A stretch of DNA of 64,000 nucleotides from 40CM-4-68-19 sp036513415 (GCA_036513415.1 DATBZA010000039.1:1-64000), one strand, 5' to 3'. Positions 25,654 to 34,662 are shown, counted from the stretch's first letter. Made by a program: numbers and translations. Notes: generated by a model not told the origin, from the letters alone.

Positions 25654-28101
25654 CTATGCGTCGACGTTGATGGGTAGGGTGAGGCAAACATTTGCGCCGC
25701 ACGGAGAGTTGCCCGCAGCCCACAAGCGTCCGCCATGCGATTCAACGATCGATCGGCTGATGCTAAGTCCCATCCCGGTGCCGTCAGGTTTGGTGGTAAA
25801 GAATGCGTTGAAAATCTGGTTCGTCTGCTGCGGGGGCAGCCCCACGCCCGTATCGCTGACGGACACCAGGACTTGCTCGTTCTCTTCTCGCTGCGACTTG
25901 ATGACGAGCTCCCGAGCCCCATCCACATCCTTCATCGCATCGATGCTGTTCATGATGAGGTTCATCAGCACCTGCTGCAATTGCAAGCGATCTCCCATGA
26001 TCTGGGGAAGGTCTGCGGACAGCTCTGTCCCGACCGATATGGAGTGTCGCGTTGCCTCGCTGCGGAGCAGGGCGATCATCTCTCGAATCACTTCGTTGAC
26101 ATCAACCAACTCCCGTTGCGGCGTACCCTTCTTGAAGAGCCGGCGGATCCGGCTGATGATTTCCGCAGCACGCTCTCCATCTTTCACGCCTCTCTTCGCA
26201 GCCGCGCGCGCCTCTTCGAGATTGGGGACTTCGCCCGCCAGCCAGCGCACGCAGGCACTGGCATTGGTGACGGCGGCGGCAATCGGTTGATTCACTTCGT
26301 GCGCCAGGGCGGCAGTCAGCTCCCCCATGGTGGTCACGCGGCTGATGCGAGCGAGATCCGCCTGCGCCTGACGCAGCCTCTCTTCGGCGCGCTCGCGCTC
26401 TTCATCCGCCCGCTTGCCTTCGGTCACGTCCAGGGTAGTGCCAACATACTCGACGAGGGCGCCGGAATCGTCGAACACGGGGTGGGCCACGTTGTGGCAG
26501 TGCCTGATCGATCCGTCAGGAAGAACGATTCGAAAATCAAATTCGTAACCGATCTTCTCTGTTCTGGCCTTGCTGGCTACCTCCTGAAACGGGGCAAGAT
26601 CGTCGGGATGAATGTGCTCTCGAAGCATCTCCCTTGTCGTTCTCTTTTCGTCAGGATCGCGGCCGACGATTCGAAGCAACTCGCGCGAGGCGAAGAAGGC
26701 TCCTGAGGAGTCATTCGATGCCCAGCTGCCCATGTGGCCTAGCCGCTGAGCGTCATGCAAGTGGGCCTCGCTCCGCCGCAACTTCTCCTCCGCTTGCTCG
26801 CGCTCGATGGCGATACTCGCAAGATGGGTGATCTGCTCCAGGACACCAAGGTCTTCCGGAGTCGGGCTGCGCGGTTCGCGATGGTAGACCGCGAACGTCC
26901 CCAACACCCTTCCTTCCGAGGATAGGATCGGCGTCGACCAACATGCTCGCAGTCGATGCGGCAAGGCCAGATCGCGGTAGTCGGCCCACAGGGGATCCGT
27001 GGCGATGTCGCGGACGATCACGGGCTCCGCGCGGTAAGCGGCCGTTCCGCAAGATCCGGCAGCCGGGCCGATGACGGCACCATCGATTGCGTCAACGTAG
27101 GGTCTGGGCAGGTTGGGCGCTGCGCCGTGCCGAAGGCGGTTGGTGTCCGCCTCCAACAAGAGGATCGAAGACAGAGAACCGGTGGCCAGTTCTTCGACGA
27201 GCCGGCATAGGGCGTCGAGGATGAGGGCGCGAGAATCGCCCTTGGCGATCATCTCGAGAAGTCGTTTCTCGCCGGCCAACAACGCCTCGGCCCGCTTGCG
27301 ATCTTCGATGTCGACAGCGGTTCCGTGCCATTTGACGATGTTTCCCATCTCGTCGCGCAGTGGCGCATTGCGGATCAGCAACCAGCGATAGTCACCGTCC
27401 CTTGCCCGGACCCTGACTTCACTCTCCATCGGCTCCCCGGCGGCCAGTGCTGCGCGCCACAAATCGAGATACCCGGGCAGATCATCGGGATGACATGTGG
27501 AACCCCATCCCCAACGCAACAGCTCTCCAATGGGTCGACCCGTGAAGTCCACGAAACGTTGATTGACGAAATCAACCGATCCGTCAGGCAAGGCGCTCCA
27601 GGCATGCGCGGGAATCGTGTCGATGATCTGCCGGATCCTCCCTTCCGCCTGCTTCGCTGCGGTGACGTCCATCACCGCTCCGACAAACTCGGTGGCACCC
27701 GATTCGTCGCTCAAGGCATGAGCGACGACATGGACATGTTTCACGGAACCATCGGGCATCACCAAGCGATACTGGTGATCGAAATCCCTCGCATCGTGCG
27801 ACGCACGGTCGATCGTCTGCTTCACCAGGACGACGTCTTCCGGGTGAACCCGTCGTAGAACGAGATCCACGGTCGGTATCGTCGCTCGGTCGTATTGGAA
27901 GATTCGATAGGTTTCGTCTGACCAGTTGATCTCGCCGGTAGAAACCGTCCAGCCGAAGCTTCCAGTGCGACTGAGCCTTTGAGCTTCCGCCAGGTACGCC
28001 TCGCGTCGCCGCTCGGCACGCTGACGCGCGGCGAGAATGCTGTTCGCATTCTGCAGGGCAACCGATCGCAGGAGCTCGTCTTCGTCGCCCTCCGCGCTCA
28101 C
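25654..28101 (-). CDS. PAS/GAF sensor histidine kinase
   Basis: An 815-residue, apparently soluble kinase. Domain order is PAS (about residues 40-150), PAS (about 155-270), GAF (about 285-430), PAS (about 450-565), a HisKA dimerisation helix with the phospho-accepting histidine in ALAHEVNQPIAAAV near residue 600, and an HATPase domain with N box QVLMNLIMNSIDAM, G1 VSDTGVGLP and G2 GTGMGLSISRSIVESHGG. There is no receiver domain and no response-regulator gene nearby, so it is an orphan kinase. The start overlaps the stop of the MetE-like gene as ATGA, suggesting coupled translation. Confidence 0.9.
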   Translation of the reverse strand: MSAEGDEDELLRSVALQNANSILAARQRAERRREAYLAEAQRLSRTGSFGWTVSTGEINWSDETYRIFQYDRATIPTVDLVLRRVHPEDVVLVKQTIDRASHDARDFDHQYRLVMPDGSVKHVHVVAHALSDESGATEFVGAVMDVTAAKQAEGRIRQIIDTIPAHAWSALPDGSVDFVNQRFVDFTGRPIGELLRWGWGSTCHPDDLPGYLDLWRAALAAGEPMESEVRVRARDGDYRWLLIRNAPLRDEMGNIVKWHGTAVDIEDRKRAEALLAGEKRLLEMIAKGDSRALILDALCRLVEELATGSLSSILLLEADTNRLRHGAAPNLPRPYVDAIDGAVIGPAAGSCGTAAYRAEPVIVRDIATDPLWADYRDLALPHRLRACWSTPILSSEGRVLGTFAVYHREPRSPTPEDLGVLEQITHLASIAIEREQAEEKLRRSEAHLHDAQRLGHMGSWASNDSSGAFFASRELLRIVGRDPDEKRTTREMLREHIHPDDLAPFQEVASKARTEKIGYEFDFRIVLPDGSIRHCHNVAHPVFDDSGALVEYVGTTLDVTEGKRADEERERAEERLRQAQADLARISRVTTMGELTAALAHEVNQPIAAAVTNASACVRWLAGEVPNLEEARAAAKRGVKDGERAAEIISRIRRLFKKGTPQRELVDVNEVIREMIALLRSEATRHSISVGTELSADLPQIMGDRLQLQQVLMNLIMNSIDAMKDVDGARELVIKSQREENEQVLVSVSDTGVGLPPQQTNQIFNAFFTTKPDGTGMGLSISRSIVESHGGRLWAAGNSPCGANVCLTLPINVDA

Positions 28102-29177
28102 GTGTCGCCTCCGATGCGTTTCTCCGCAAGCGCCGTGCCCAGGACACGCGCCCGGATCTTGGCGAAAGCAGTGTCACGGCTCGTGGAAGTGTCGTCGCTG
28201 AAAGGGGAGAACCCGCAGTCGTCGGTGGTGCCCAGGTGCTCGACCGGTATGTAGTCGCAGGCTTCGAGTACCCGGTCGCGCACTTCTTCCGGGGTCTCGA
28301 TGCGTGGGTCGGCGGGAGCAGTGACTCCGATGAAAACCCGCTGATCCGGTTTTCGGTATTTGCGGATGACTTTCAGGGCGTGCTGGCGGTCCCGCTCACC
28401 CGCGAGCGCGATGTAGAAGTTCCCCGCCTTCAGCTCGAACAAGCTGGGCAGCAACTCTGCGTAATCGACGTCTGCGCTGTGCGTCGAATCGAAATCGTTC
28501 CCCGGGCAGGTATGGACCCCGATGCGCCTCCGCTCTTCCGGCGAGAACCGCGACAGCGCGAGATTGTTCAGGTCGATGAAGCTGTTGAGGAGATGCCCGG
28601 AGGGATCGATCTTCACGGCCAGCCGCCCTTCGGTGAAGTCCACTTGAACCTTGTGCGCGCCCTTCTTCAAGCACCGCCGTATCTCGGTTTCGTGCTCGTT
28701 CAGCAGGTCCTGGATGAATTGCTCGCGCGAATAATCCGGAATCGCCTCGGATGGGTACATCAGGCTCAAGCAGGAAGGCGATATCACCGCCTGCTTTACC
28801 GGAGCGTGCGCATAGCGCATGGCGACATCCAGGTAAGAGTCTGCGTACCGTCGATAACGGAACGGCCCGCGTGTCAGCCGCGACATCCGACGCGTATGAC
28901 CGTCTGAGAAGGGGATCGTGAAACCGTCCGGGGCCATATTGGGAAGCCCGTGCACGGAGTACGTCGCGAAATTGTGATGTTTTCTCTGTTCGCCGTCCGT
29001 GACCACCGGAGAGCCCGTAGCTTCGAACCGCTCGATGGTGTCTCGAATGGCAACTTCGTAGAAAGGAGCGAGGTCGGGATCCTCGCTGTCGCCTCTTGCG
29101 ACTCTGTCGATGAGATCGACCGGTCTTGGGATGCTGCCAATCGGCTCGGTGGGTATGATCGACGCAGGCGCGGCCAT
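28098..29177 (-). CDS. Cobalamin-independent methionine synthase-like (MetE C-terminal type) protein
   Basis: A 359-residue protein matching the catalytic C-terminal barrel of MetE: TEPIGSIPRP near the start, VQVDFTEGRLAVKID in the middle, zinc ligands in GVHTCPGND (His, Cys) and TTDDCGFSPF (second Cys). The N-terminal folate-binding half of full MetE is absent, as in the archaeal or stand-alone MetE-C family, so the methyl donor may be a corrinoid protein or an unknown compound and not methyltetrahydrofolate. It is transcribed ahead of, and coupled to, the sensor kinase. Confidence 0.8.
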   Translation of the reverse strand: MAAPASIIPTEPIGSIPRPVDLIDRVARGDSEDPDLAPFYEVAIRDTIERFEATGSPVVTDGEQRKHHNFATYSVHGLPNMAPDGFTIPFSDGHTRRMSRLTRGPFRYRRYADSYLDVAMRYAHAPVKQAVISPSCLSLMYPSEAIPDYSREQFIQDLLNEHETEIRRCLKKGAHKVQVDFTEGRLAVKIDPSGHLLNSFIDLNNLALSRFSPEERRRIGVHTCPGNDFDSTHSADVDYAELLPSLFELKAGNFYIALAGERDRQHALKVIRKYRKPDQRVFIGVTAPADPRIETPEEVRDRVLEACDYIPVEHLGTTDDCGFSPFSDDTSTSRDTAFAKIRARVLGTALAEKRIGGDT

Positions 29178-29201
29178 GCTTAGCCTTCCTCGAGAGACGC
29201 G

Positions 29202-29423
29202 TCAGGATGCCGCGGTGCTAGACGGCCTTCGATTCAAACAGCTGATCGATACGCTTCTTCGGCGAGCGGCTGGACGGACGCAAGCAGGGTTTCCCACCGG
29301 CTGGGTAAGCCACCCCAGCTCCTCCTCGAACCTGCGTAGCCGGTCGGCGTAGACTCGCTCGAACCAGTCACGGTACTCGTCGTCCAGATCGGCGCTGAGA
29401 TCGTTGTCTCGACGTGGGCCCAC
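29202..29423 (-). CDS. Uncertain short ORF, possibly a gene remnant
   Basis: A 73-codon frame from a GTG. The first 40 residues look protein-like: DLDDEYRDWFERVYADRL and RRFEEELGWLTQ form an amphipathic charged helix with GC-rich third codon positions. The remainder is arginine/serine-rich and does not look coding. It may be a decayed fragment. Apart from this ORF the 438 bases between the MetE-like gene and the InlB-like lipoprotein gene contain nothing I can support. Confidence 0.3.
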   Translation of the reverse strand: MGPRRDNDLSADLDDEYRDWFERVYADRLRRFEEELGWLTQPVGNPACVRPAARRRSVSISCLNRRPSSTAAS

Positions 29424-29615
29424 GGTACGCCTGCCTCACGGCGTTGTCCGCTCGGACTTCGCCGTCTCCCGAATGTACCGCGACGGAGCGAACCGGGAAA
29501 GTCCCACGGAATTGCATTGCGGAACGAGGAGCCGGGCGCCGATCCTGCTCCTTGTTCGAAAGGTTTGCCGCCGGCGGACAGCTGCTCTTTTTCCACTCGG
29601 GCCTTGCGCGGTTCC

Positions 29616-31253
29616 TCAGCGGAAGAACCCAGGCCACCACTGCCAGGTGCAGGTGCACGCCCCGAACCAGCACTGCTTCTCCTTCGCGTCCGGGAAGGTC
29701 TGCATCACCGTCCCGTCGTAGCCGACGACGATGTTCTTCATGTCGCAGTTACCGGAGCCGGCGCTGAACGACGCCGTTCCGCAGCTCGTCCCCGACGGAG
29801 CGACGACCTCGATGGACTGTGAGCAGTCGCCGGATGTGGCGGGCACCGGCAGCACCGCGTAGCCCGAGCCGCCGTGCACCATGTGCAACTGCGTGCTCGG
29901 CCGCGCCTGGAGCCAGCCGGGCGCCGGCGCGGTGGAAGTGGCGAGGCTGTCGATCTGCGCGACCCACTTGCCGCCGGCGCCGATGAACAGGCCCGACCCC
30001 ACGCGTTGCGTGAGCGTGAACCCGACCTGCTGCGCCGGCTCGGATTGGGCGCCCAGCGCCTGGAAGACGGGTCCGGCGGCGCCGTCGTGATCGATCCACA
30101 TGCCCGCCACCGTGTTCGCGCCGTAGCGATCGTCGCCGTTGAAGAGCACCAGCGTCCGCCCGGCGCGGTCGACTGCGAATCCGGCGGAATACTCGGGCGG
30201 AGTCTCCGTGCGCCAGCGCAGTTTGAGGTGATCGTCCCAGGCCTCGAGTGCGACGAGGGGAGAGCCGACCGCGAGAACAATGCCGCCGAGCGGATCTTCG
30301 CCGATCCCGAGCGGGGAACTGCGCGCAGTGGTCTTTCCGATCGAATGGCCGCCGGTGTCCCATGCCTCGAGCCAGTACTGGCCGCCGCCCGCGAAATGCT
30401 GGCCTTCGAAGCCAGCGAGCTGCCCGGTGAGCTCCAGGTTGTCGCCGCTGCCCTGGGCGAGAAGAGCTGCCGAAGAGGAGTTGACGAAGTCGATCTGCAT
30501 CGGCCCGTTCATGCCGCCAAAGCCGAGGATCAGGGCCAGCGTGCCGGAGCCGTCGCTCACGCCGGGGCCGCAGAAGTCGGTGGTGGCCGAGTGTTGGCGG
30601 TTGACGGAGTGGTTGCGCGGGGCTGCACCCGGAGAAGGCGGCCGCAGGGCGGCGCACTCGTCCGGCGGTGGCGAGGCGGTGAACGTCGCGGTCGCGGTCG
30701 CGTCGCCGCCGAGGTTGAGGGTGCAGTCGCCGCTTCCAGAGGCACCGCCTCCGCTGCAGGCGCCGCCCCACCCGTCGAATCTGAAACCGCTGCCCGCGGT
30801 GGCCGTGAGCGTCACCGAGGTTCCGGCGCCGAAGTCGGCGGCGCAAGTCGAAGAATCGCAGTCCACCCCGGAGGGCGAGGAGGTCACCCGGCCCTTCCCC
30901 TGGACGATGACGGTGAGGTGGTGCTGGCCCGGTGGAGGCGTGCTGGTGACGAACGTGGCGCTCACATCGCGGTCCGCGTCGAGCGTGAGATCGCACCCGC
31001 CCGTGCCGCTGCAGGCGCCGGCCCAGGTCATGAAGGACGCTCCGGAGTCCGGCACTGCCACCAGATGGACCTGCGCGCCCGTGGAGTACTGGGCGCTGCA
31101 GCTCCCACGACAATCGGCTCCTGCGCCGCGCACGAGCCCGTTGCCGGACGTCGTCAGGCGCAGATTGACCTTGGTCGGGTCCGTGCGCCCGGATCCGCCA
31201 CCGGAGCTGGATCCACATCCAGCCACCACGCAGACCAGAACGAATGCGCGCAT
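29616..31253 (-). CDS. Lipoprotein with two InlB-type (divergent beta-grasp) repeats
   Basis: A 545-residue protein with lipobox VVAGCGSSSGG. Two repeats of about 75 residues follow. Each has a core of glycine-rich strand, DCxxxCxAxxxxGxxVxLxA, FxxWxGACSG and a DCTLxL or CDLTL end; this is the divergent InlB B-repeat pattern common in Myxococcota. The C-terminal 330 residues form an unrecognised domain with several cysteines and a final CWFGACTCTWQWW. GGGGGAAG precedes the ATG. It is probably an outer-surface protein of unknown ligand. Confidence 0.78.
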   Translation of the reverse strand: MRAFVLVCVVAGCGSSSGGGSGRTDPTKVNLRLTTSGNGLVRGAGADCRGSCSAQYSTGAQVHLVAVPDSGASFMTWAGACSGTGGCDLTLDADRDVSATFVTSTPPPGQHHLTVIVQGKGRVTSSPSGVDCDSSTCAADFGAGTSVTLTATAGSGFRFDGWGGACSGGGASGSGDCTLNLGGDATATATFTASPPPDECAALRPPSPGAAPRNHSVNRQHSATTDFCGPGVSDGSGTLALILGFGGMNGPMQIDFVNSSSAALLAQGSGDNLELTGQLAGFEGQHFAGGGQYWLEAWDTGGHSIGKTTARSSPLGIGEDPLGGIVLAVGSPLVALEAWDDHLKLRWRTETPPEYSAGFAVDRAGRTLVLFNGDDRYGANTVAGMWIDHDGAAGPVFQALGAQSEPAQQVGFTLTQRVGSGLFIGAGGKWVAQIDSLATSTAPAPGWLQARPSTQLHMVHGGSGYAVLPVPATSGDCSQSIEVVAPSGTSCGTASFSAGSGNCDMKNIVVGYDGTVMQTFPDAKEKQCWFGACTCTWQWWPGFFR

Positions 31254-31663
31254 TGCTTCCCCCACGGATCCCTGGAAGCGTTGACACTCGGACGGCGGGC
31301 GGCAAGCCTGACGGAAGACTTCCCTGACGGGCAAGCAGGCGAGCGCCAGCGCGGCTTCAGTTCCCATTCCACGATCTTCGCCGAACCACCGGCCGCCACC
31401 TCGATCCCGAGATGTTCCAGGACGCGGAGCTGGTGGCCGCGTAAACCACGCAAGGCCACGTCTCGGCCCTTGTGAAGCAGGAGCGTGAGAATGACGGCCA
31501 AGAACGGTAGCGCGGCATCATCAAGATTCTCGACGTGTGAGAAGTCGAGGATCGTGCGCGGCGTCTCCTCGGCCATCACCCGCTTCCGCAGGCGGAGCGC
31601 CGCAAGGCGGTCGAATCTGCTTTCGATTCGGAAGACCGTTTCCTGGGAGACCGCTCCCCTCAT
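31154..31663 (-). CDS. STAS-domain protein (anti-sigma-factor antagonist-like), possibly 5'-truncated
   Basis: A 169-codon frame whose residues about 8-105 have a STAS pattern: FRIESRFDRLAALRLRKRV, TILDFSHVENLDDAALPFLA and the helix LRGHQLRVLEHLGI. The usual phosphorylatable serine position is occupied by DDAA, so switching by an anti-sigma kinase is doubtful. The tail is basic and overlaps the first 100 bases of the lipoprotein gene, so the original stop may be lost. Upstream, the same frame stays open and reads LVGLRDAEARISSIKKRLEP before the ATG, inside the truncated flavin-reductase gene. The true start may have been deleted. Confidence 0.55.
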   Translation of the reverse strand: MRGAVSQETVFRIESRFDRLAALRLRKRVMAEETPRTILDFSHVENLDDAALPFLAVILTLLLHKGRDVALRGLRGHQLRVLEHLGIEVAAGGSAKIVEWELKPRWRSPACPSGKSSVRLAARRPSVNASRDPWGKQCAHSFWSAWWLDVDPAPVADPGARTRPRSICA

Positions 31664-31866
31664 CGGTTCCAGGCGCTTCTTGATCGACGAGATGCGCGCC
31701 TCGGCATCGCGAAGTCCGACGAGAACGGCATCGGAAAGTCGCGGAGATCGAGCAGCCGCGCGTCGACGCCCTCGCGCGTCTTTAGGAGTTGCAAAATCCA
31801 GCGCGCGGGCTTTTCCGAGAAACGGCCCTCGCGGGTGCTTCCGACAATGACGGAAATGACGGTCAT
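31660..31866 (-). pseudogene. NADPH-dependent FMN reductase gene, truncated after about 50 residues
   Basis: The frame begins MTVISVIVGSTREGRFSEKP, the flavin-binding start of NADPH-dependent FMN reductases, and continues to DLRDFPMPFSSD. It then turns into arginine/serine-rich sequence and stops at 68 residues, while the family is about 190 residues long. The region just after the break reads well in the frame of the downstream STAS gene. A deletion that joined the two genes is the simplest explanation. The ATG overlaps the DoxX stop, so it was originally a DoxX-reductase operon. Confidence 0.7.
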
Positions 31867-32318
31867 GCGTTTACTCCTTGCTCGTGCGCTGCGACGTCTT
31901 CGGGCGAAGCGACGGCTTGCGCGCTCTTCGGAAGCGTCGAGTCCGACTTCCAGGTGCGCGATGGCGGGCGAAGAGCCCAGGACGCGGCGGCGATGAGGAG
32001 GAGAAAGAGCGGCGTCGCGATTCTTCCGGGGGGATCGCCGGAGAAGGCGTGGGACGCGGCGGCGCCAGTCAAGTCGAAGAAGATGCCGGCATAGGCCCAC
32101 TCTTTCAGGCGCGGGAGGCGTGGGGCCAGCAACGCGGGGACGCTGAGTACCTTCCAGGCGCCCAGGATGGTGAGGAAGTAGGCTGGGTAGCCGAGCGCGA
32201 GCGTGGACGCGACCGCTGCCGATCCCGAGGCGAGCTCCGCGGCACCGGCGGCCAGGAATGCGGCAGCGAGGAGGCCCGTCGTTACCCAGTATCCGATCAC
32301 TTTTGGCTTGGACTTCAT
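31863..32318 (-). CDS. DoxX-family membrane protein
   Basis: A 151-residue protein with four transmembrane helices. YPAYFLTILGAWKVLSVPAL and LKEWAYAGIFFDLTGAAASH are characteristic of the DoxX-like family. These proteins are often found with NAD(P)H oxidoreductases and LysR regulators in redox or thiol stress loci, as here. The start ATG follows GAACC, a weak ribosome site. It is divergent from the LysR gene, with 91 bases between them. Confidence 0.8.
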   Translation of the reverse strand: MKSKPKVIGYWVTTGLLAAAFLAAGAAELASGSAAVASTLALGYPAYFLTILGAWKVLSVPALLAPRLPRLKEWAYAGIFFDLTGAAASHAFSGDPPGRIATPLFLLLIAAASWALRPPSRTWKSDSTLPKSAQAVASPEDVAAHEQGVNA

Positions 32319-32409
32319 GGTTCTGATCTCCAGTCCGCCTCTTATGGGCGGGCTTAGCCGGTGTCAGCAAGTTGTACTACTGGGAATCACCTGCTACTTT
32401 TTCGACCTA

Positions 32410-33411
32410 ATGAGCGACGCGATGGAAACCTCGGAGCTGCTCGCCTTCACGCGCACCGTGGAGGCGAAGTCGCTCTCGCGCGCCGCCGCGGAGCTCGGCG
32501 CGCCGCGAGCGACGATCGGAAGGCGCCTGTCGCGGCTCGAGGAAAAGCTCGGCGTGCGCCTGCTGCGACGTACCACGCGCGCCCTGGCCCTGACGGACGC
32601 AGGTGACGCTTTCTATCGGCACGCACGAATCGTGCTCGACGCCGTTGAGCAGGCAGCGGCGAGCGTGCGGACGTCCGACAAGGTCATCCGCGGGACGTTG
32701 CGGGTCGCGACACCTCCGATGATGGACCCAAGTTTCAATGCGCTGGTCTGTGACTTTGCGCGCGCCCACCCGAAGGTGCGGATCCACGTCGACGCTTCGT
32801 CGCGGCATGTGGATCTGCTGCGCGAAGGCTATGACGTGGCCCTGCGCGCCGGCACCGAACTGGAGCCAGGGCTGGTGGCGCGGACCGTGGCGCGCACCTC
32901 CACTGTTGCCGTCGCAGCCCCCGCCTACCTCGCCGCCCACGGCACCCCGAGAAAAGCGCGGGATTTGCGCGCTCACCAGTGCCTGCTGGGGTTCATGCCG
33001 AGCGGGCTGCCCCAAACGCATTGGCCGAAAGTGGGAGGCGGAAAGATCTCCGTCGAGGGCTCGTTCGTGTCCAACGACATCACGCTGCTCGTCGACGCCG
33101 CGGTGCGCGGGCTCGGTATTGCGGTGTTGCCGGCGTTGCTCGTCGGGGCGCTGCTCGAACGCGGCGCCCTGGTTCGAGTTCTGCCCGAGCTGATTCACGC
33201 CGAATCGCGCGTGGCCGTCGTCTATCAAGAGAGAGAGCTACTGCCGCCGCAAGTGCGTGCGTTCATCGATGTGCTCGTTGCGTGGGCCCCCACCGCGATC
33301 GATGCCGCGCGTGTCACTGATCGGATTTGGCCCCCGAAGCCGGAAGCCCAGGCCAGACCGCACCCGCGCGCGAAGCCTCCGGCGCAGCACTCCCGAATCA
33401 ACCGCCGCTGA
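32410..33411 (+). CDS. LysR-family transcriptional regulator
   Basis: A 333-residue LysR-type regulator. The N-terminal winged helix (residues 8-65) includes SLSRAAAELGAPRATIGRRL and RLEEKLGVRLLRRTTRALAL; the effector domain follows (RGTLRVATPPMM through GIAVLPALLVGALLERG). The C-terminal 35 residues are a proline/arginine-rich extension. It diverges from the DoxX gene and very probably controls it from the 91-base gap (32319-32409). A downstream open frame from an earlier ATG exists but lacks family sequence. Confidence 0.85.
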   Translation: MSDAMETSELLAFTRTVEAKSLSRAAAELGAPRATIGRRLSRLEEKLGVRLLRRTTRALALTDAGDAFYRHARIVLDAVEQAAASVRTSDKVIRGTLRVATPPMMDPSFNALVCDFARAHPKVRIHVDASSRHVDLLREGYDVALRAGTELEPGLVARTVARTSTVAVAAPAYLAAHGTPRKARDLRAHQCLLGFMPSGLPQTHWPKVGGGKISVEGSFVSNDITLLVDAAVRGLGIAVLPALLVGALLERGALVRVLPELIHAESRVAVVYQERELLPPQVRAFIDVLVAWAPTAIDAARVTDRIWPPKPEAQARPHPRAKPPAQHSRINRR

Positions 33412-33518
33412 GGTTCGAGCTCTCGAAGGGGATCAAGCCCTAGGGCTCAAGTCCGAGTTCCGCAATGCCAGGATTCACATCGCTCGTTTTGATTCGAGGA
33501 GCCTTCTCTGTCGATCGG

Positions 33519-33671
33519 AGCGACGTGCACCGGGCGGTCATCCGCGCCTATGGCGTACACGACGAGGAGCGCAATGTCGCATACCGCTCGACGTTCATCG
33601 TGGATCGCGAGGGGGTGCTGCGCTGGGGCCACGCGGGCGACCGCGACATGTTCGTGACGGCGACGAGGTCC
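33519..33671 (+). pseudogene. Partial second copy of the peroxiredoxin gene (3' part only)
   Basis: This stretch is nearly identical to 25314-25471 in the peroxiredoxin gene. It encodes SDVHRAVIRAYGVHDEERNV, then AYRSTFIVDREGVLRWGHAG. About 130 bases differ at only two positions, then a one-base deletion and further changes break the frame. The region around codon 47, which holds the TGA, is absent. It abuts a fragment of an unrelated gene on the opposite strand. It is a dead fragment from recent duplication or recombination. Confidence 0.8.
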
Positions 33672-33830
33672 TCGTGCGCCCGCCTTGGCCGTCTGTCCAA
33701 GCTCTGCGACCAATGAACTGAGCGACTCCGGACCGCGGCTGTTGCTGACGATGACGTAGTGCCCTGAGCGGGCCAGATGCTTGGCGATCGCGCGTCCGAT
33801 CCTTCCCGCACCGATGATTCCGATCTTCAT
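33672..33830 (-). pseudogene. N-terminal fragment of an NADP-binding (F420-reductase-like) gene
   Basis: From the ATG at 33830, preceded by GGAGTGG, the frame reads MKIGIIGAGRIGRAIAKHLA and then GHYVIVSNSRGPESLSSLV. The GxGxxG and following elements match the NADPH-dependent F420 reductase/pyrroline reductase-like family. Homology ends after about 52 residues, where the frame becomes antisense to the duplicated peroxiredoxin fragment. The start signals are intact, so a truncated peptide may be made, but the protein is not complete. Confidence 0.65.
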
Positions 33831-33919
33831 CGACCACTCCTCGTTTGTTCTCCGGGGGCAGAGATCACACAGCGGCTCAGGACTCGGAAGCAAGAAGTGA
33901 CTGAGTTGGCAGAACGCCC

Positions 33920-34105
33920 CTAGAGAATGGGGCTCACCGTCTCGGGCAACGGCAGGGGGATGGGGACTTCGAACAACGGCTCTCCGATCTTCGTCTTGAG
34001 TGTCGGTTTACTGATCGTTGAGCCCTGGGTCGCCATGAACAGCGCCGCTTGATCCTGGGCAGCGCCGGCAATGACAGCCATCCTCGGATCGAGAATGAGC
34101 GACAT
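33920..34105 (-). CDS. Possible 61-residue protein, unknown
   Basis: A short frame with reasonable composition: MSLILDPRMAVIAGAAQDQA, then LFMATQGSTISKPTLKTKIGE (shown split) and a proline-rich end. No ribosome-binding site is seen before the ATG. Nothing else convincing is present between 33831 and 34290. It could be a small phage- or stress-related protein or a chance ORF. Confidence 0.35.
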   Translation of the reverse strand: MSLILDPRMAVIAGAAQDQAALFMATQGSTISKPTLKTKIGEPLFEVPIPLPLPETVSPIL

Positions 34106-34290
34106 GAAGGGGTGGGGATTCTTCAGCCTCTGGGGTCGTCTATCTGCCCATCAAGTCGAACACCGCTACGGAACGGTGCGAACCGCGCAGGAATGAGCCA
34201 GTGCATCCCTTTGTGCGCGGCCCAGCCCGACCTCCCGTAGACGGCGCGAAGCTCGTTGGGCGAGACTTCGCCCCCTGACCTGGAGGCGCC

Positions 34291-34662
34291 ATGCTCGCAG
34301 CGCACATCGGGGCGGTGCTCGCCGTCACCGGCCTGATCACCGCACTGCCCATCATCCTGTTCATCGCGCCCGCGCCGGGGCTGCGGCTGCTGTTCAAGCT
34401 GGAGCTCGCCGACCGGGCCGGCTTGTTCATGGCGCGGCACTGGGGACTCCTGGCATTCACCATCGGTGCGCTCCTGGTTTACGCCGCCGGCCACCCGGCG
34501 GTGCGCGTTCCGGTGGTGCTGGCTGCGCTGGTGGAGAAGGCCGGCCTCGTTGCCCTGATCGGGTGGCAATGGAGCGAGCCGCATACCCGCGGGATGCGCC
34601 TCACCGCTCTGTTCGATGGGGCGTGCAGCGCCGTTTACGCGTCGTGGCTACTCGGCGCCTAG
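34291..34662 (+). CDS. Four-helix small membrane protein, unknown
   Basis: A 123-residue protein with four hydrophobic segments (about residues 5-27, 44-63, 69-90 and 104-122), a basic loop after the first and WQWSEPHTRGMR before the last. GGAGG lies 5 bases upstream of the ATG. It resembles small inner-membrane proteins of unknown function; I do not recognise a named family. It is followed by a YCII fragment on the same strand. Confidence 0.65.
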   Translation: MLAAHIGAVLAVTGLITALPIILFIAPAPGLRLLFKLELADRAGLFMARHWGLLAFTIGALLVYAAGHPAVRVPVVLAALVEKAGLVALIGWQWSEPHTRGMRLTALFDGACSAVYASWLLGA

